From Acanthosepion lycidas (lineage: Eukaryota > Mollusca > Cephalopoda > Sepiida > Sepiidae): a DNA stretch of 64,000 bases. The stretch spans positions 156,641,046 to 156,705,045 of the forward strand of contig OZ010571.1 of NCBI GenBank assembly GCA_963932145.1. Direction: 5' to 3'. The translations under genes were made by a program, and so were the position numbers. The notes beneath the pieces are model-generated. The model had not been told where the DNA came from. It did not search any database and worked only from the letters and a program-made list of their open reading frames with translations. Within the stretch, counting starts at the first letter, position 1. Each line of letters begins with the position of its first letter. Below, piece by piece: positions 46,262 to 55,931 of this stretch.

Positions 46262-46560
46262 AATGTCCTTATCTTTGTTGTTATTATCACACAATGTTTT
46301 GGCATCATGCTCTCTGACCTTCTTCAGATGTCTGTTGATATGTGTAACAGTAAGGGAATTTTGAAATGAATCTTTTTTTTAATCCATGGTGGGGTGAATT
46401 GTTCTTATCCCCTCACTAATGTTCTTGTTCTTATTTTAATACTCTCCTCAGCTTGTGTTGGTCCTGTTCCACTGAGTTTAAGTCCACACTGCCTGGCTCA
46501 GGGATTGAACTCACAATTACTTTGTCACTATATTCAACACTTTAATTCATTAGGATATTG
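46262..46560 (-). repeat. SINE of the dimer family, divergent minus copy
   Basis: Complement of the tail (GTCCTTATCTTTGTTG, ACAATGTTTTGGCATCATGC, CTGACCTTCTTCAGATG), then of the body, then of the tRNA head (GGGATTGAACTCACAATTAC, box-B-like). More diverged than dimers A-C and not paired with a plus copy. Confidence 0.6.
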
Positions 46561-47049
46561 TATGTATTTTGTTTTGCTATGTCAGTCTCATAAACTTGTT
46601 TTTTTTTTTCTGAAAAATAAAAAAAAACACACAGAACACAATATTAATTATTTTTACAGCTTATAAACCCTTCATGGGTTAAAGCCAAAACATATTTTGG
46701 ATTGTAAGAATAATCCTTTATTTATTTGTGAATATTGTCTTAACAATTTGTTTGGAGCATAACAATGATATTTTTTTTTTTTTTTTGATAAAAGTCCTAC
46801 TATTTAACCCATAGCTGGAGGAAGCATATCAATTACAAACAACACAAAACAGAGTTGAAGATGTAATAAATTAAAAATCTAAATGGTGTGTGAAGACATA
46901 TTTGAAAAATGATTAAACTGGCATAGCACTGAAAAATTACATACATACATACACACACACATATATATATATATATGACTGGATAATTGCTTCCATGTAT
47001 ACTCATCTGCTTGGGGGCTAGCTAATTGCTGCTTTGTGTTTCTTCAACA

Positions 47050-47200
47050 ACCACAGTGCACCAACTTGTAATTTATACTGCAACTATGGTGAGTAAGCAT
47101 TTGTTAAAGAGAGAGAGAGAGAGCACATAATCTGGCATAATCAACAACTGAACAAAATCAGTTCACTGAAAACCTCAGTCACAATGACTTGTAACTTTAT
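47050..47200 (-). repeat. tRNA-derived SINE, second family, partial minus copy
   Basis: Complement of the 17271 family's body: TATACTGCAACTATGGTGAG, a GA microsatellite, GCACATAATCTGGCATAATC, AACAACTGAACAAAATCAG and CAATGACTTGTAACTTTA. Confidence 0.65.
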
Positions 47201-48765
47201 GCTTGCAGAACCATGGCTTCCAGAAAGTTTTGCCTACCCACTTTCAATCACCAGACTGTGCAATGGTTTTCAGGCAATTGCCAATGCTGAGATCATCTCT
47301 CTGGGCCAATATCAAGAAATCAACAATTATTAGATTCCAACCAAAGTTTAATGACCCAAATGCTAACAAGATAACCTTTTGGCTGTCTGCCCATATATTA
47401 CAGATTAAAAGATGATATCCACTTCCTTAGCGCCATACCACAAAATGTTGATCCAGGAACACATATGGCAACATTTGATATTAGTAGCCTATATAGCAAT
47501 ATACCCCCATGAATTAGGTAATCTCATTCTGGATTGAAAAACACCCAGAAATACTACATTCCAGATTCACCAAGGAATTCATTATGCATAGTATAGACCT
47601 AATCCTGAAAGTCAACACTTTTGAATTTGATAACAAAAACTATATCTAAACCCTAGGCACAATGAAGGGAATCAAAATTGCACCAAAATATGCCACACTA
47701 TCCAAATATATGGAAAAATATAAAAACCCACTTCACTAAATCTTGGAAGCAGTTCTTAGATGATTGCTTCATCTTCTGGAAAACCTCATGGGGTGATATT
47801 AACGAATTACACAATCTACTGCAAAACTTACACCCGAAGATCAAATTTACCCAAGAACAATTTTAATGAACTACCATTCATAGATATACTCATCACAAAT
47901 AGAAATAACAACATTATCAGAGATATCTACCACAAACCTAAAGACACCCAACAATATTTTCATTTCAAGAGCCATCACCCAAAAAGCTGTCTGAAATCCA
48001 TCCCCTATTCCCTAGCATGCAGGATTTGCACTATAGTGACTGACAAACACTTTCAAAAAACCCGCATAGAAGAATTACATAAAACTCTCAATAATGAGGT
48101 TACCCCACACCACTAATAAATAAAGGTTTTGAACTAGCAGAAAATACCTTCAAACCAACTACAAAACCCAAAGAAATAAAACAATGAACAAATTCTAGAA
48201 TACACCTCAACATACAAGAACAATCAAGAATTATTTACAGAAATAACAAGAAATCTAGACCTACTTAACAAGAATGATAAAATAAAAGATATATTTAAAA
48301 ACAAAAAATGAAAGATATACACAAAAACAATTGAAATAAGCCAATGAAAAAACTTAAAACACATTAACCTAATCCAAATTTAGTCAACACATGCTACAAA
48401 AGGTCACAAAATGCAACAAGATGTGTGGGTTTGTTATATTATTATAGAAAGAAATTCCTACACTTTTGAAAACCCCCACAACAACATTCACAGTAAAGAA
48501 AAATTTAAACTGCAACTCCAAAAATGTGATTTATGCACTCGAGTGCACAAAAATGCAACAAATCCTATATAGGTATAAACCAAACACTAAACAGAGATTC
48601 CCTTCAAAAAAGCAACATTAAATTACCAGACAATAGAAAAGTCTTTGTCACAACACATCCACAAATGCAATAAAGAAAAATTTAAAATTATGCCAATATA
48701 TCAAATGGACAATTACTCTTACCTCCAAATACAAGATAAAAAAATTCCATAGACAAATCTAAACC
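47200..48765 (+). mobile_element. Penelope-like element, best-preserved copy (RT and GIY-YIG remains)
   Basis: PLE reverse transcriptase motifs appear in order across nearby frames: KDDIHFLSAIPQNVDPGTHM, then motif A in ATFDISSLYSNIPP, a motif-B region decayed from 'TxGTAMGTKMAPxYAxL' (KIAPKYATL), motif C in KSWKQFLDDCFIFWK with both catalytic aspartates, then INELHNLLQNLHPKIKF, ELPFIDILITNRN, YHKPKDTQQYFHFKSHHPKS and KSIPYSLACRICTIVTD. Downstream (about 48400-48620) NVIYALECTKMQQIL is the degraded GIY-YIG start. PLEs use the RT to copy their RNA at a nicked target. Stops and frame changes are scattered throughout, so the copy is dead, but the catalytic core is still readable. Another PLE-type end motif follows at 49289. 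Confidence 0.9.
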
Positions 48766-48939
48766 AGCACTAAATAAATCATAACCCCCACACATAGTGA
48801 CCAAATACACCATACAAAATACATTTAGTTACTGTATAGATTTCTTTATAATAATATAATATATAGTATATATGTATGGAGAATGAATTTAGACACATAT
48901 TGGCACACACACACGCACAAACCCTATACATCATGCAAA

Positions 48940-48952
48940 GTGTGTGTGTGTG

Positions 48953-49010
<58 letters not shown>

Positions 49011-49012
49011 AT
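48940..49012. repeat. (TG)n-(TA)n-(CA)n compound microsatellite
   Basis: TG units, then TA units (about 48958-48988), then CA units (48989-49009): an inverted-repeat microsatellite. Confidence 0.95.
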
Positions 49013-49019
49013 TTTCTTG

Positions 49020-49378
49020 TTAAAAATAATATAAGTGACTGGAGAAGGAATATATAAACACATACTAGCAAAGTTTAAAATGACAGCTGATGTAAAAAAG
49101 AAATATGATCAAAGACCTCATTCCATCTCCTTTCTCTGGCCAATCCTAATTGTTTTATTATTCCTTAAGCAAAGGAAGATTTTACCATCAGTCGAAGAAG
49201 AATTTAGATTACTTCCATACACAAAAGACAGTGGCTAAAAATAAAACAAATTCATTCCTTTAAATATATGGAAATAACTATTCTTTGCCTGATGAAGGTC
49301 ACAAGACTTGAAACATGTGCATTAAAAAATATGGCAAATAAAGTATAATATATATTAAAAAAAAAAAACCCATTATAA
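49020..49378 (+). mobile_element. Probable PLE 3' end with hammerhead-like core
   Basis: A 67-codon open stretch at 49035-49238 (with FLWPILIVLLFLKQ and PSVEEEFRLLPYTKDSG) has no family that I recognise. It is followed by a hammerhead-like core at 49289-49314 and an A-rich end (GGCAAATAAAGTATAATA, then an A run) just before the assembly gap. The position after the PLE at 47200-48765, in the same orientation, suggests the two belong together. Confidence 0.4.
49289..49314 (+). ncRNA. Hammerhead-ribozyme-like core
   Basis: CTGATGA is followed by stem II AGGTC-ACAA-GACTT (5 bp including one G-T) and then GAAAC. All core bases of CUGANGA and GAAA are present. Stem III would be minimal (C-AT-G) and the base after the expected cleavage-site U is G, which is unfavourable, so it may be inactive as it stands. 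Confidence 0.4.
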
Positions 49379-49578
49379 NNNNNNNNNNNNNNNNNNNNNN
49401 NNNNNNNNNNNNNNNNNNNNNNNNNNNNNNNNNNNNNNNNNNNNNNNNNNNNNNNNNNNNNNNNNNNNNNNNNNNNNNNNNNNNNNNNNNNNNNNNNNNN
49501 NNNNNNNNNNNNNNNNNNNNNNNNNNNNNNNNNNNNNNNNNNNNNNNNNNNNNNNNNNNNNNNNNNNNNNNNNNNNNN
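49379..49578. other. Assembly gap (200 N)
   Basis: Exactly 200 Ns, a typical placeholder for a gap of unknown size. It separates the PLE-like tail from a LINE fragment that is cut by it. Confidence 1.
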
Positions 49579-50185
49579 GAATTAACGAGTTAAAGTTAAT
49601 TTCACAGAGAACTTGGATGTCCAGAGACTTTTTAAAAAAGAACGATTCCGCACTGCAGAAGTTGGTAAGAATACCCCAAATGTTAGAGAAAAAGGGTTTA
49701 AGGGATTTAGGTCGTTTAGGTTTATATCTTTGGTTCTTTATAGTCATGATGTGTTATATTGGTAAGAAAAAAGCGTAGGATAGCAGTCGTTCATCAAATG
49801 TAACATGCATGGGCAGAAGGAAACTGATGCAGACTATAACATAGCATGGCTTGGGGCTGCCCACCAGAGATGCTTGCAGGAAGACCTATCCATGCACAAC
49901 ATGGCACTACAAGAACTCCAATATTATGCAACTATTGATCAGAGCAGTCTCTCAAGATGATGCATGAGTTTGGGCTCCTAACTACCAGTTGGGAACAGCA
50001 ACCAGAAAACTGCCAAACCAGTACCCTCAGAATGAAGAGATGTTGCCACCAACCACACACATCATAAGAGATTCTTGACAGCAACTCTATTAAGGCTAGA
50101 AAAAAGGAAAAGAACTGCGAATCCCTTCCTAAATAGGGAACAAGGGAAGAGGTTCTACCCTGTTCACGATAAGGGGCAGGCAATA
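49579..50185 (-). mobile_element. LINE 5' end (start of the endonuclease domain)
   Basis: The minus-strand translation just inside the gap reads LKPFFSNIWGILTNFCSAES then FFFKKSLDIQVLCEINFNSL, matching the start of the apurinic-like endonuclease of jockey/CR1-type LINEs ('LFSNIRGLxSNFxxxESFLxxxSPDIxALCETxxxxSI'). It runs into the gap, so the rest of the LINE may be hidden there. The region 49750-50185, upstream in the element's sense, is G+C-richer and could be its 5' untranslated region; that part is inference. Confidence 0.65.
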
Positions 50186-50189
50186 GGAG

Positions 50190-50905
50190 AGCCCATCTAC
50201 ACTTATTGATTATGTCAATGACTTTATTTTTTTTATTTAAGCCAGTATGTTTCTATGTGCATACCTCAAAAAAATAGAACCCTACAATATATTCCATATA
50301 TTTTGCACATTTGTCAAAAATGTTCAGTCAGCTATCTTTTTGTTTAATTCTTCCACTAGTTATTAATATATTATTGTAGAGTAGCTAGCATCCCTTCAAG
50401 ATGGCCTCAGTCTACGATTAAGGACTTCAAAAGTTGATTAATAAGTTCATACTAAGCTGATTAATATTCAGACTGATCTTACTTTGTTTAGCTATACAGC
50501 ATTTGACCTTCGTCTATTCCTTGTAAGTTGTCTTGTAACTTATTTTTCCATGTTTTTTAATGTATCTGTTAGCACTGGATACTGGTTCTGAATAAATATA
50601 TTTAGCACTTGTTCGTCTCTGTGCATCATTCACCTTAATGATATAACAAAATATGATATATTGTTGTTTCTTTTTAAGCAAGTTTGCAATCATGTAAAAT
50701 TTGTCTGCCTGTTTAATTATTCTGTCTTTTTTGAAATGCTTCATTAAAATTGCATTGGTTGAATTATAGTCAGTGACTCAATCTCTGCTCTTATTAATGA
50801 TTTGTGTTTTTGAATAGTTTTTGTTTTCTTCTTAATAATAATAATGATATTAAAAAACAAGGGTAGAAAGAAGTTTTTATTCAAAGACTTTTAATGGTAA
50901 CCCTT
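50190..50905. other. No gene seen
   Basis: AT-rich. No element or exon recognised. Confidence 0.4.
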
Positions 50906-50911
50906 CATGTA

Positions 50912-51067
50912 CACTGATGTGCCAAAAGCCATAGTAGCATTTAAAGGTAATGGTAGGTGGCACCATCATACCTTGACATCCTACAAATGCCCAGATGTAT
51001 CAGTTGTATTCTGACATCTTGTAAGTCAATATGAACAATGTTTATTTAGTCCATGACAAAATGATGT
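50912..51067 (+). mobile_element. Tc1-like transposon, left end
   Basis: Preceded by TA. The terminus reads CTGATGTGCCAAAAGCCATA, which pairs with the complement of the right end near 53985-54014 (CTGCTGTGTCAAAGGTCATG). About 150 bp of leader follow. It stops at ACAAAATGATGT (51056-51067), a 12-mer repeated exactly at 53058-53069, where the rest of the transposon resumes. Confidence 0.7.
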
Positions 51068-51297
51068 TTGTTTGTTTGGGTTTTATGGCATATCAACCAC
51101 TGTGGGTTATTTAATGCCAAATCCAGTTTATATGAATTTTAAATGCCTATTTTGTATAGAATAAAAAACGTATAGCTGGCAACATTATTGTTTCAAAAAC
51201 TTAGAGCTGGCAACATTATTTTTCTGAAAACATTATCTGAGACCTTGCTGTTGGATGCAGTTTATCGCCATACCCAGGACGTTGATGTAATGGAATA
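51068..51297 (+). repeat. R repeat, copy 4
   Basis: TTGTTTGGGTTTTATGG, CATATCAACCACTGTGGG, two CTGGCAACATTATT units, then TTATCTGAGACCTTGCTG and CGCCATACCCAGGACG, breaking off after GATGTA. It shares the ACCACTGTGGG variant and CTGGCAACATT units with copy 5, so copies 4 and 5 are the closest pair in the window. Confidence 0.85.
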
Positions 51298-52094
51298 ACC
51301 CAGCACCCCCATGAATAATTACACTATAGGTAGTAAGTACCTATAAAGTCAACTGTCTACAAGAGACTAGAGATGAGGAGTAGAGAGTGAATAAGACACA
51401 AGCACATCCAACCTTCCAATTAGTAGCACTCACTATTAGATTGACCTGTAGTGTATATCTGTATTTCATATTGTACTTGTTGTGTACAATAAACCTTTCT
51501 TCTAGTATCCACCTGATGTTACTTATTTATTCCTTTAGCATGGAATAGGACAGTTCCGACGAGGATTGTCAGAACATAATACTCCAAAATGTTAGAACAA
51601 TTTCACTATTCAAAAAAAATAAAAAAGGATCTATGGTTATTCAAATTCAGATGTGCTGTTGGGTTTGTAAAATTCATCTGCTCGTACATATAGAGATTGG
51701 TCACATGATGTTAGGTGGCCTCTCATTGGTTAATAAAATCATGTGGATTCAGAAAAAGCTGACCACCACAGAGAAGTGACCAGACCTGCTTTGAAGTAAC
51801 ACAGAAAAAATTCTCTCTGCTGCCAACGGTACCAGTTGCCAAGGGTTTTAAAAGTAGAAGCTCTTTAGCCCTATTTCACTGTACCAGATGGGCGAGTTCA
51901 CCTGACATTATCTGTATATAGGAAATGATATTGTGTTTATGTTAACTGTTGTATTCATGTTTAGTTGCAAATAAATATCTTTATTACATGTTGATAAAAT
52001 ATTCTTCTTCATGTCAGTCCCAAAGTGGGACTAGCACAATAGTGTCATTCTGTTGCTAAAGTTGTTTTTTTATTTTTTTTCTCTCTAATTCCAG
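51298..52094. other. Repeat-rich segment upstream of the DECR2 exon
   Basis: Two stretches look like old LTR-type sequence: 51298-51545 (ACAATAAACCTTTCTTC and a pyrimidine-rich end at TTTAGCA, followed by GTTCCGACGAGGATT) and 51640-52060 (ATTGG near 51695, AATAAATATCTTTATT near 51971, GTCCCAAAGTGGGAC at 52018-52032, a 15-nt palindrome). Neither has coding sequence or a partner LTR here. The last ~35 bp are the intron's pyrimidine tract and acceptor. Confidence 0.35.
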
Positions 52095-52300
52095 CTGGGT
52101 CAATTTCAAAGAAAGAACTCCAAAAAATAATTCCACTTGGGAAAGTTGGCACTCGATGTGACATTGCTAACATTGTTCTGTTTGTAGCCAGTGAAGCTGC
52201 TCAGCTTTTAACAGGAAGCTGCATTATTGCTGATGGTGGATCATGGATGGGAACGACAGCTGCTTCTGTGCTTAACATGTCTCCATCTCCCAAACTATAA
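52095..52300 (+). CDS. DECR2: Peroxisomal 2,4-dienoyl-CoA reductase, last exon (partial gene)
   Basis: A pyrimidine-rich tract ends in TCTAATTCCAG at 52094, a strong splice acceptor. The exon enters in phase with two bases of a split codon (a preceding C would make Pro, giving the family's PG[P/S]IS) and codes 67 residues from GSISKKELQK to SPKL before TAA at 52298-52300. It contains IPLGKVGTRCDIANIVLFVA, SEAAQLLTGSCIIADGGSW, the conserved C-terminal part of classical short-chain dehydrogenases (P-L-x-R/K-x-G, then D-I-A, TG-x-x-x-x-ADGG). The closest family from memory is DECR2, whose human protein has PLQRLG, YVTGAVLVADGGAWL and a C-terminal AKL. DECR2 reduces 2,4-dienoyl-CoA with NADPH during peroxisomal oxidation of polyunsaturated acyl-CoA. 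Here the C terminus is PKL, a non-standard variant of the PTS1 signal. The catalytic Tyr/Lys and the nucleotide-binding motif would be in exons that I could not find in the window. The exon lies between two R repeats, so it may be a displaced copy rather than the native gene. Confidence 0.8.
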
Positions 52301-52640
52301 AGTGGCACACCCATTTATCAAGATTTCATTTTGTATCAAATTGCTTGTTTATAAGAGCGAGAGAGTTTGGTTGACAATCTGTTCATTGAATGGTCGTTTA
52401 GCACCACATATCAATTCGTATCGATTTTAATACTGAACTGTATGTATGAAAATTCAAACTATATAATTTAATCATGAAATGTCATTTACATGAATTACTT
52501 ATAATTAATTGCATTTTTTTTTTTAAAACCAAATCTTACAAAATCAGATGTGAAGTGAAAACTTGCTTCTCCTTACAAGAAACGAGATGAATAGCAGCAA
52601 ATTGTGAAAAGAAATAAAAAAAAATAAAAAAAAAATATCA
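52301..52640 (+). other. Probable 3' UTR of the DECR2-like exon
   Basis: AT-rich, without element signatures. GAAATAAAAAAAAATAAA at 52612-52629 contains AATAAA and could be the poly(A) signal, but it is within an A-rich run, which could equally be low-complexity sequence. Confidence 0.45.
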
Positions 52641-52717
52641 AATGTATGTCTTCAGTTTTACTATCAAATGTGTTGCTTGTAACTTCTCTCTCATTACTAG
52701 TAAAACAGGAGTGTGGA

Positions 52718-53057
52718 TGTTTGTTTGGGTTTTATGGCATATCAACCACTGTGGGTTATTTAATGCCAAATCCAGTTTATATGAATTTTAAATGCCTATT
52801 TTGTATGGAATAAAAAACGTATAGCTGGCAACATTATTCCTTTACAAAAAAGGCCTATAGCTGGCAACATTATTGTTTCAAAAACTTAGAGCTGGCAACA
52901 TTATTTTTCTGAAAACATTATCTGAGACCTTGCTGTTGGATGCAGTTTATCGCCGTGCCCAGGACATGGATGTAGTTTATCATCATACCCAGGACGCGGA
53001 TGTAGTTTATCATCATACCCAGGACGCGGATGTAGTTTATCATCATACCCAGGACGT
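52718..53057 (+). repeat. R repeat, copy 5, with tandem tail
   Basis: TTTGTTTGGGTTTTATGG, CATATCAACCACTGTGGG, three CTGGCAACATTATT units, TTATCTGAGACCTTGCTG, then a 30-bp tail unit repeated about 3.5 times from 52951 (CATCATACCCAGGACGCGG then ATGTAGTTTAT). The tandem keeps frames open on both strands, which is not coding. Confidence 0.9.
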
Positions 53058-54014
53058 ACAAAATGATGTGTATTATTATATTTCAAACAACACATCATAG
53101 TCAGTTCCAGATGGATGGGACATTCCATTTGTGAAATTCTACAATGTTATGTATATGCCAGGAATATCAGATGAAAGACATTACCACCTCCATACTGGGG
53201 ATAGTGCAACAGCTGACTATGGGCCCTTAATGAACGTAAGGAGAGGAGTCTAACTAGAAGTGTCTGTGGTAGCAGATAAGCAACATCCAGATTAAATAAA
53301 GATGATGTCAAATGAATATCAAGCAGATCAGTTCATCATTCTTTAGCTTCTATGCTAGGTTTTCCATTATTGCCACAACACTGGGCTTGTGACAATGCTA
53401 ATAGAATGTTGAAGCTATTGAAAACATGTTCCATAAGTCATGGTGACAGTTGTTTCAAGCTGACTGTTGGGCTATGGGTGGGGAACAAACCCCAGTTGTA
53501 AATAAGCCATGGTGTAGATTTGTCATAGTTTCAGAATTGAGGTCGGGGTGTTCACATGGTATGAGTTGGATCTGCTAGGACACCTAAACATGTCACTGAT
53601 TAGTGATTGCAATGTTACACCATTTTGTAAACCTTTGCAACAATTCATAGATTACTGAAATGCCCAAAATGAACAGTTATTCCAGCAGGATAATCTATCA
53701 TATTATGGTGGCCCAGAATTGGTTTGGAGAGCATTCTGGAGACTTCTGACAAATAGTGTAGCGACCACATTTGCCCAACATGAGCCCAATTGAGGAGTTA
53801 TGGGATATGGTGGAGAACTTTATTCATATGTGAAATTTTGCACCTAAAAATATCCAAGACAGTTATCAAGACAACATGAATCAAAATACCTGGAAAAGTG
53901 TTTCAAGCACTTATGAAACTGATGTCACATTGAGTTGCTGCAGTTTCCTGGGCTAGAATGGGGACCTACACAATACTAGGTAACCCTATGTCATGACCTT
54001 TGACACAGCAGACT
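53058..54014 (+). mobile_element. Tc1-like transposon, right part with transposase remains
   Basis: Resumes with ACAAAATGATGT and leads into a decayed transposase: VFTWYELDLLGHLNMSLISD then CNVTPFCKPLQQFIDY, the second catalytic Asp in LFQQDNLSYY, and MSPIEELWDMVENFIHM with the third acidic residue (WxxxMSPIEELWDMV). KNIQDSY follows. Stops and frame changes make it inactive. It ends with CTATGTCATGACCTTTGACA, the inverted partner of the left terminus at 50912. Confidence 0.8.
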
Positions 54015-54144
54015 ATATGTCAGATAAAAATGAATTTCATTATGTTGATTTCAATCCATAATAGAAATGACTGCAAGACACTTGTCACTCCCCTTTTATA
54101 GGCAAAATCACCCAAATGGATGCTGGGATATTTTCTTCGCCAAT

Positions 54145-54175
54145 AAAATAGGCACGCACACACACACACGCATGC
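54145..54175. repeat. (CA)n microsatellite with CG interruptions
   Basis: GCACGCACACACACACACAC then GCATGCGC, directly outside the left arm of the 86-bp inverted repeat. The matching TG tract lies outside the right arm. Confidence 0.9.
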
Positions 54176-54550
54176 GCATATATCCAACTCATAGTGTCAC
54201 AACATGAGACAATTTTAAAATAAAAGCAAGGAATAAGAAAATAAAATTTGTAAATGTTTTATATACTCAAAAATATGAGCATTGTTAGTCTAATCATTTG
54301 GCTCAGTTTGGGGATGAATATCCTAAATACCCGCCACCCCTGAAAAATAAGAAAAATCAAGGATTAGCTTGATTTATAGATGATGATAATCTGTACTGAT
54401 CAGTAAAAGAAAAATGTTAATATTGGAATGTTAAAGAATAATCCTTCATATTTACTAACCAAATAAACATTTACAAATTTTATTTTCTTATTCCTTGCTT
54501 TTATTTTAAAATTGTCTCATGTTGTGACACTATGAGTTGGATATATGCGC
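54174..54550. repeat. Perfect 86-bp inverted repeat around a 205-bp spacer
   Basis: Arms 54174-54259 and 54465-54550 are exact reverse complements by direct comparison (GCGCATATATCCAACTCATA... and its complement), and the flanking CA and TG tracts extend the symmetry imperfectly. The spacer 54260-54464 has no coding sequence. It could be a TIR element of unknown type, a recent inversion-duplication, or an assembly artefact. Confidence 0.95.
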
Positions 54551-54612
54551 ACGCGTGTGTGTGTGTGTGCCCGCACATCTGTGTGTGTGTGTGTGTGTAT
54601 ATATATACACCC
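54551..54612. repeat. (TG)n and (TA)n microsatellite
   Basis: TG-rich tract with CCCGC interruptions, then a short TA tract. Confidence 0.9.
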
Positions 54613-54932
54613 ACACATCTGTGTGTGGATGCGCGCACACACATATGTGCGAGAAGATTAGTTAGATTTGACCTGGGTATCAAACTTCAAGACCCAATGA
54701 CTAGATTAGGAATCTAGATAAAAACATGTTTTAGACATATGGCCAAAAGGGTAGATAAGTGTTAAGTACTTGTCAAAATACGAAGATAGTTAAAAGACCG
54801 GCTCTGGCCAAAACTTAAAAGGGTCTGAATTTAATGTCCCTGAATCGGAGTCAGCTAGGCTAAGAAATATTTTTATGTCCACTTTCTTCAAAGGGAGAAA
54901 TGGTCATGAAAAAGTTATGGGTTTATTCGTGG

Positions 54933-55303
54933 GTGTCCCTTTCCCGGAAATGATGAAAGAGGACTCTGCATATATACGGGAGCGCTTTGGGTTACAGAGT
55001 GAGACTTAGTTTAGGTTCGAGAAAGGTTGATTTAGGCCGGAGCAAGTAACAACGAAAAGCGACACATTAGCAGCCGGACATTGTTAGTTAAGATATATTT
55101 TTTTTTGACAGCCGAGAATCAGCCCAGAGTTAATCATCCACAAAAGGTCACACGCCCTCCCTCCTCTTTTCGTCCTACCCAAGTTGTAGTTGTGTTTTTC
55201 TTTTGCCTGTGAGCCTGCCTCTCGCTCGATCTGCCGCACAGAAATTCTACGACGTGGGGTCTATATCTTTGTGCAACGAGTTGCAGAGGTGGGTAGTCTC
55301 ACA
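54933..55303 (+). repeat. 5' long terminal repeat (matched part)
   Basis: Starts GTGTCCCTTTCCCGG, has a TATA-like GCATATATACGGG about 30 bp in, and ends GTAGTCTCACA. It is followed by TTGGTGCCTCGACCAGG, which looks like a primer-binding site. Confidence 0.85.
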
Positions 55304-55931
55304 TTGGTGCCTCGACCAGGATTGACCTTGGGTTGCATGTTAGTACGATAGACTTTGTGGAGGAAGGAGAAGGAAGGAAAGATCAAATCGTCCGATTAAA
55401 CACTCAATATATATGCATAGGTGTATGTGTATATATGTGTAAATGAGTGAAGACTTTGATAATCCGATAGACACGTGTGTATTAAAAAAAAAAAAAAAAA
55501 ACTAGGAAAAAAAAAACAAAAAAAAAACAACCAAAACAAAACAAAAACAGATGAACGACCAATCAAAGACAAATAAAAACAGAGGAAAAAGGAGGAAAGG
55601 GAACAGTTAAAAAGAAAGAGACACAGAGTGAGAGAGAGAAAGGAAGCAAGAAAGGAGGGACAGACAGATACACACTTCTTCCCCCCTTAGAGAACAGACA
55701 CTTCAAGTACTGGAGATTTTTATTTTTTAAATTTTTACTTCAACTAGGAGGACGATGGCAATGAACAAGTAAATGAACACTTAAAAAAAAAAGGAAAGAA
55801 AGAAACAGAAAAAGGGAATCTATTCCGGTCCCTGCAAGGTTGGCTGAAAATTTGTTCTTTTGTTTTATTTCTTTTTTTTTTGGTCCTTGTTGTTTTATAA
55901 CTAGTGTGTCTGGCTGGCATTTAATAGAAAT
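55304..55931 (+). other. Leader of the LTR element
   Basis: The primer-binding-like site, then A-rich and purine-rich low-complexity sequence (A runs around 55483-55545, GAGAG around 55617-55650), and a T-rich stretch before gag. No other gene. Confidence 0.6.

Noticed and set aside
52873-53128. Repetitive open frames on both strands (for example VVYHHTQDAD repeats)
   Set aside because: They come from the 30-bp tandem tail of R copy 5, where the unit length is a multiple of three.
54501-54717. Short open frames rich in His/Thr or Cys/Val
   Set aside because: Produced by the TG/CA microsatellite next to the 86-bp inverted repeat.
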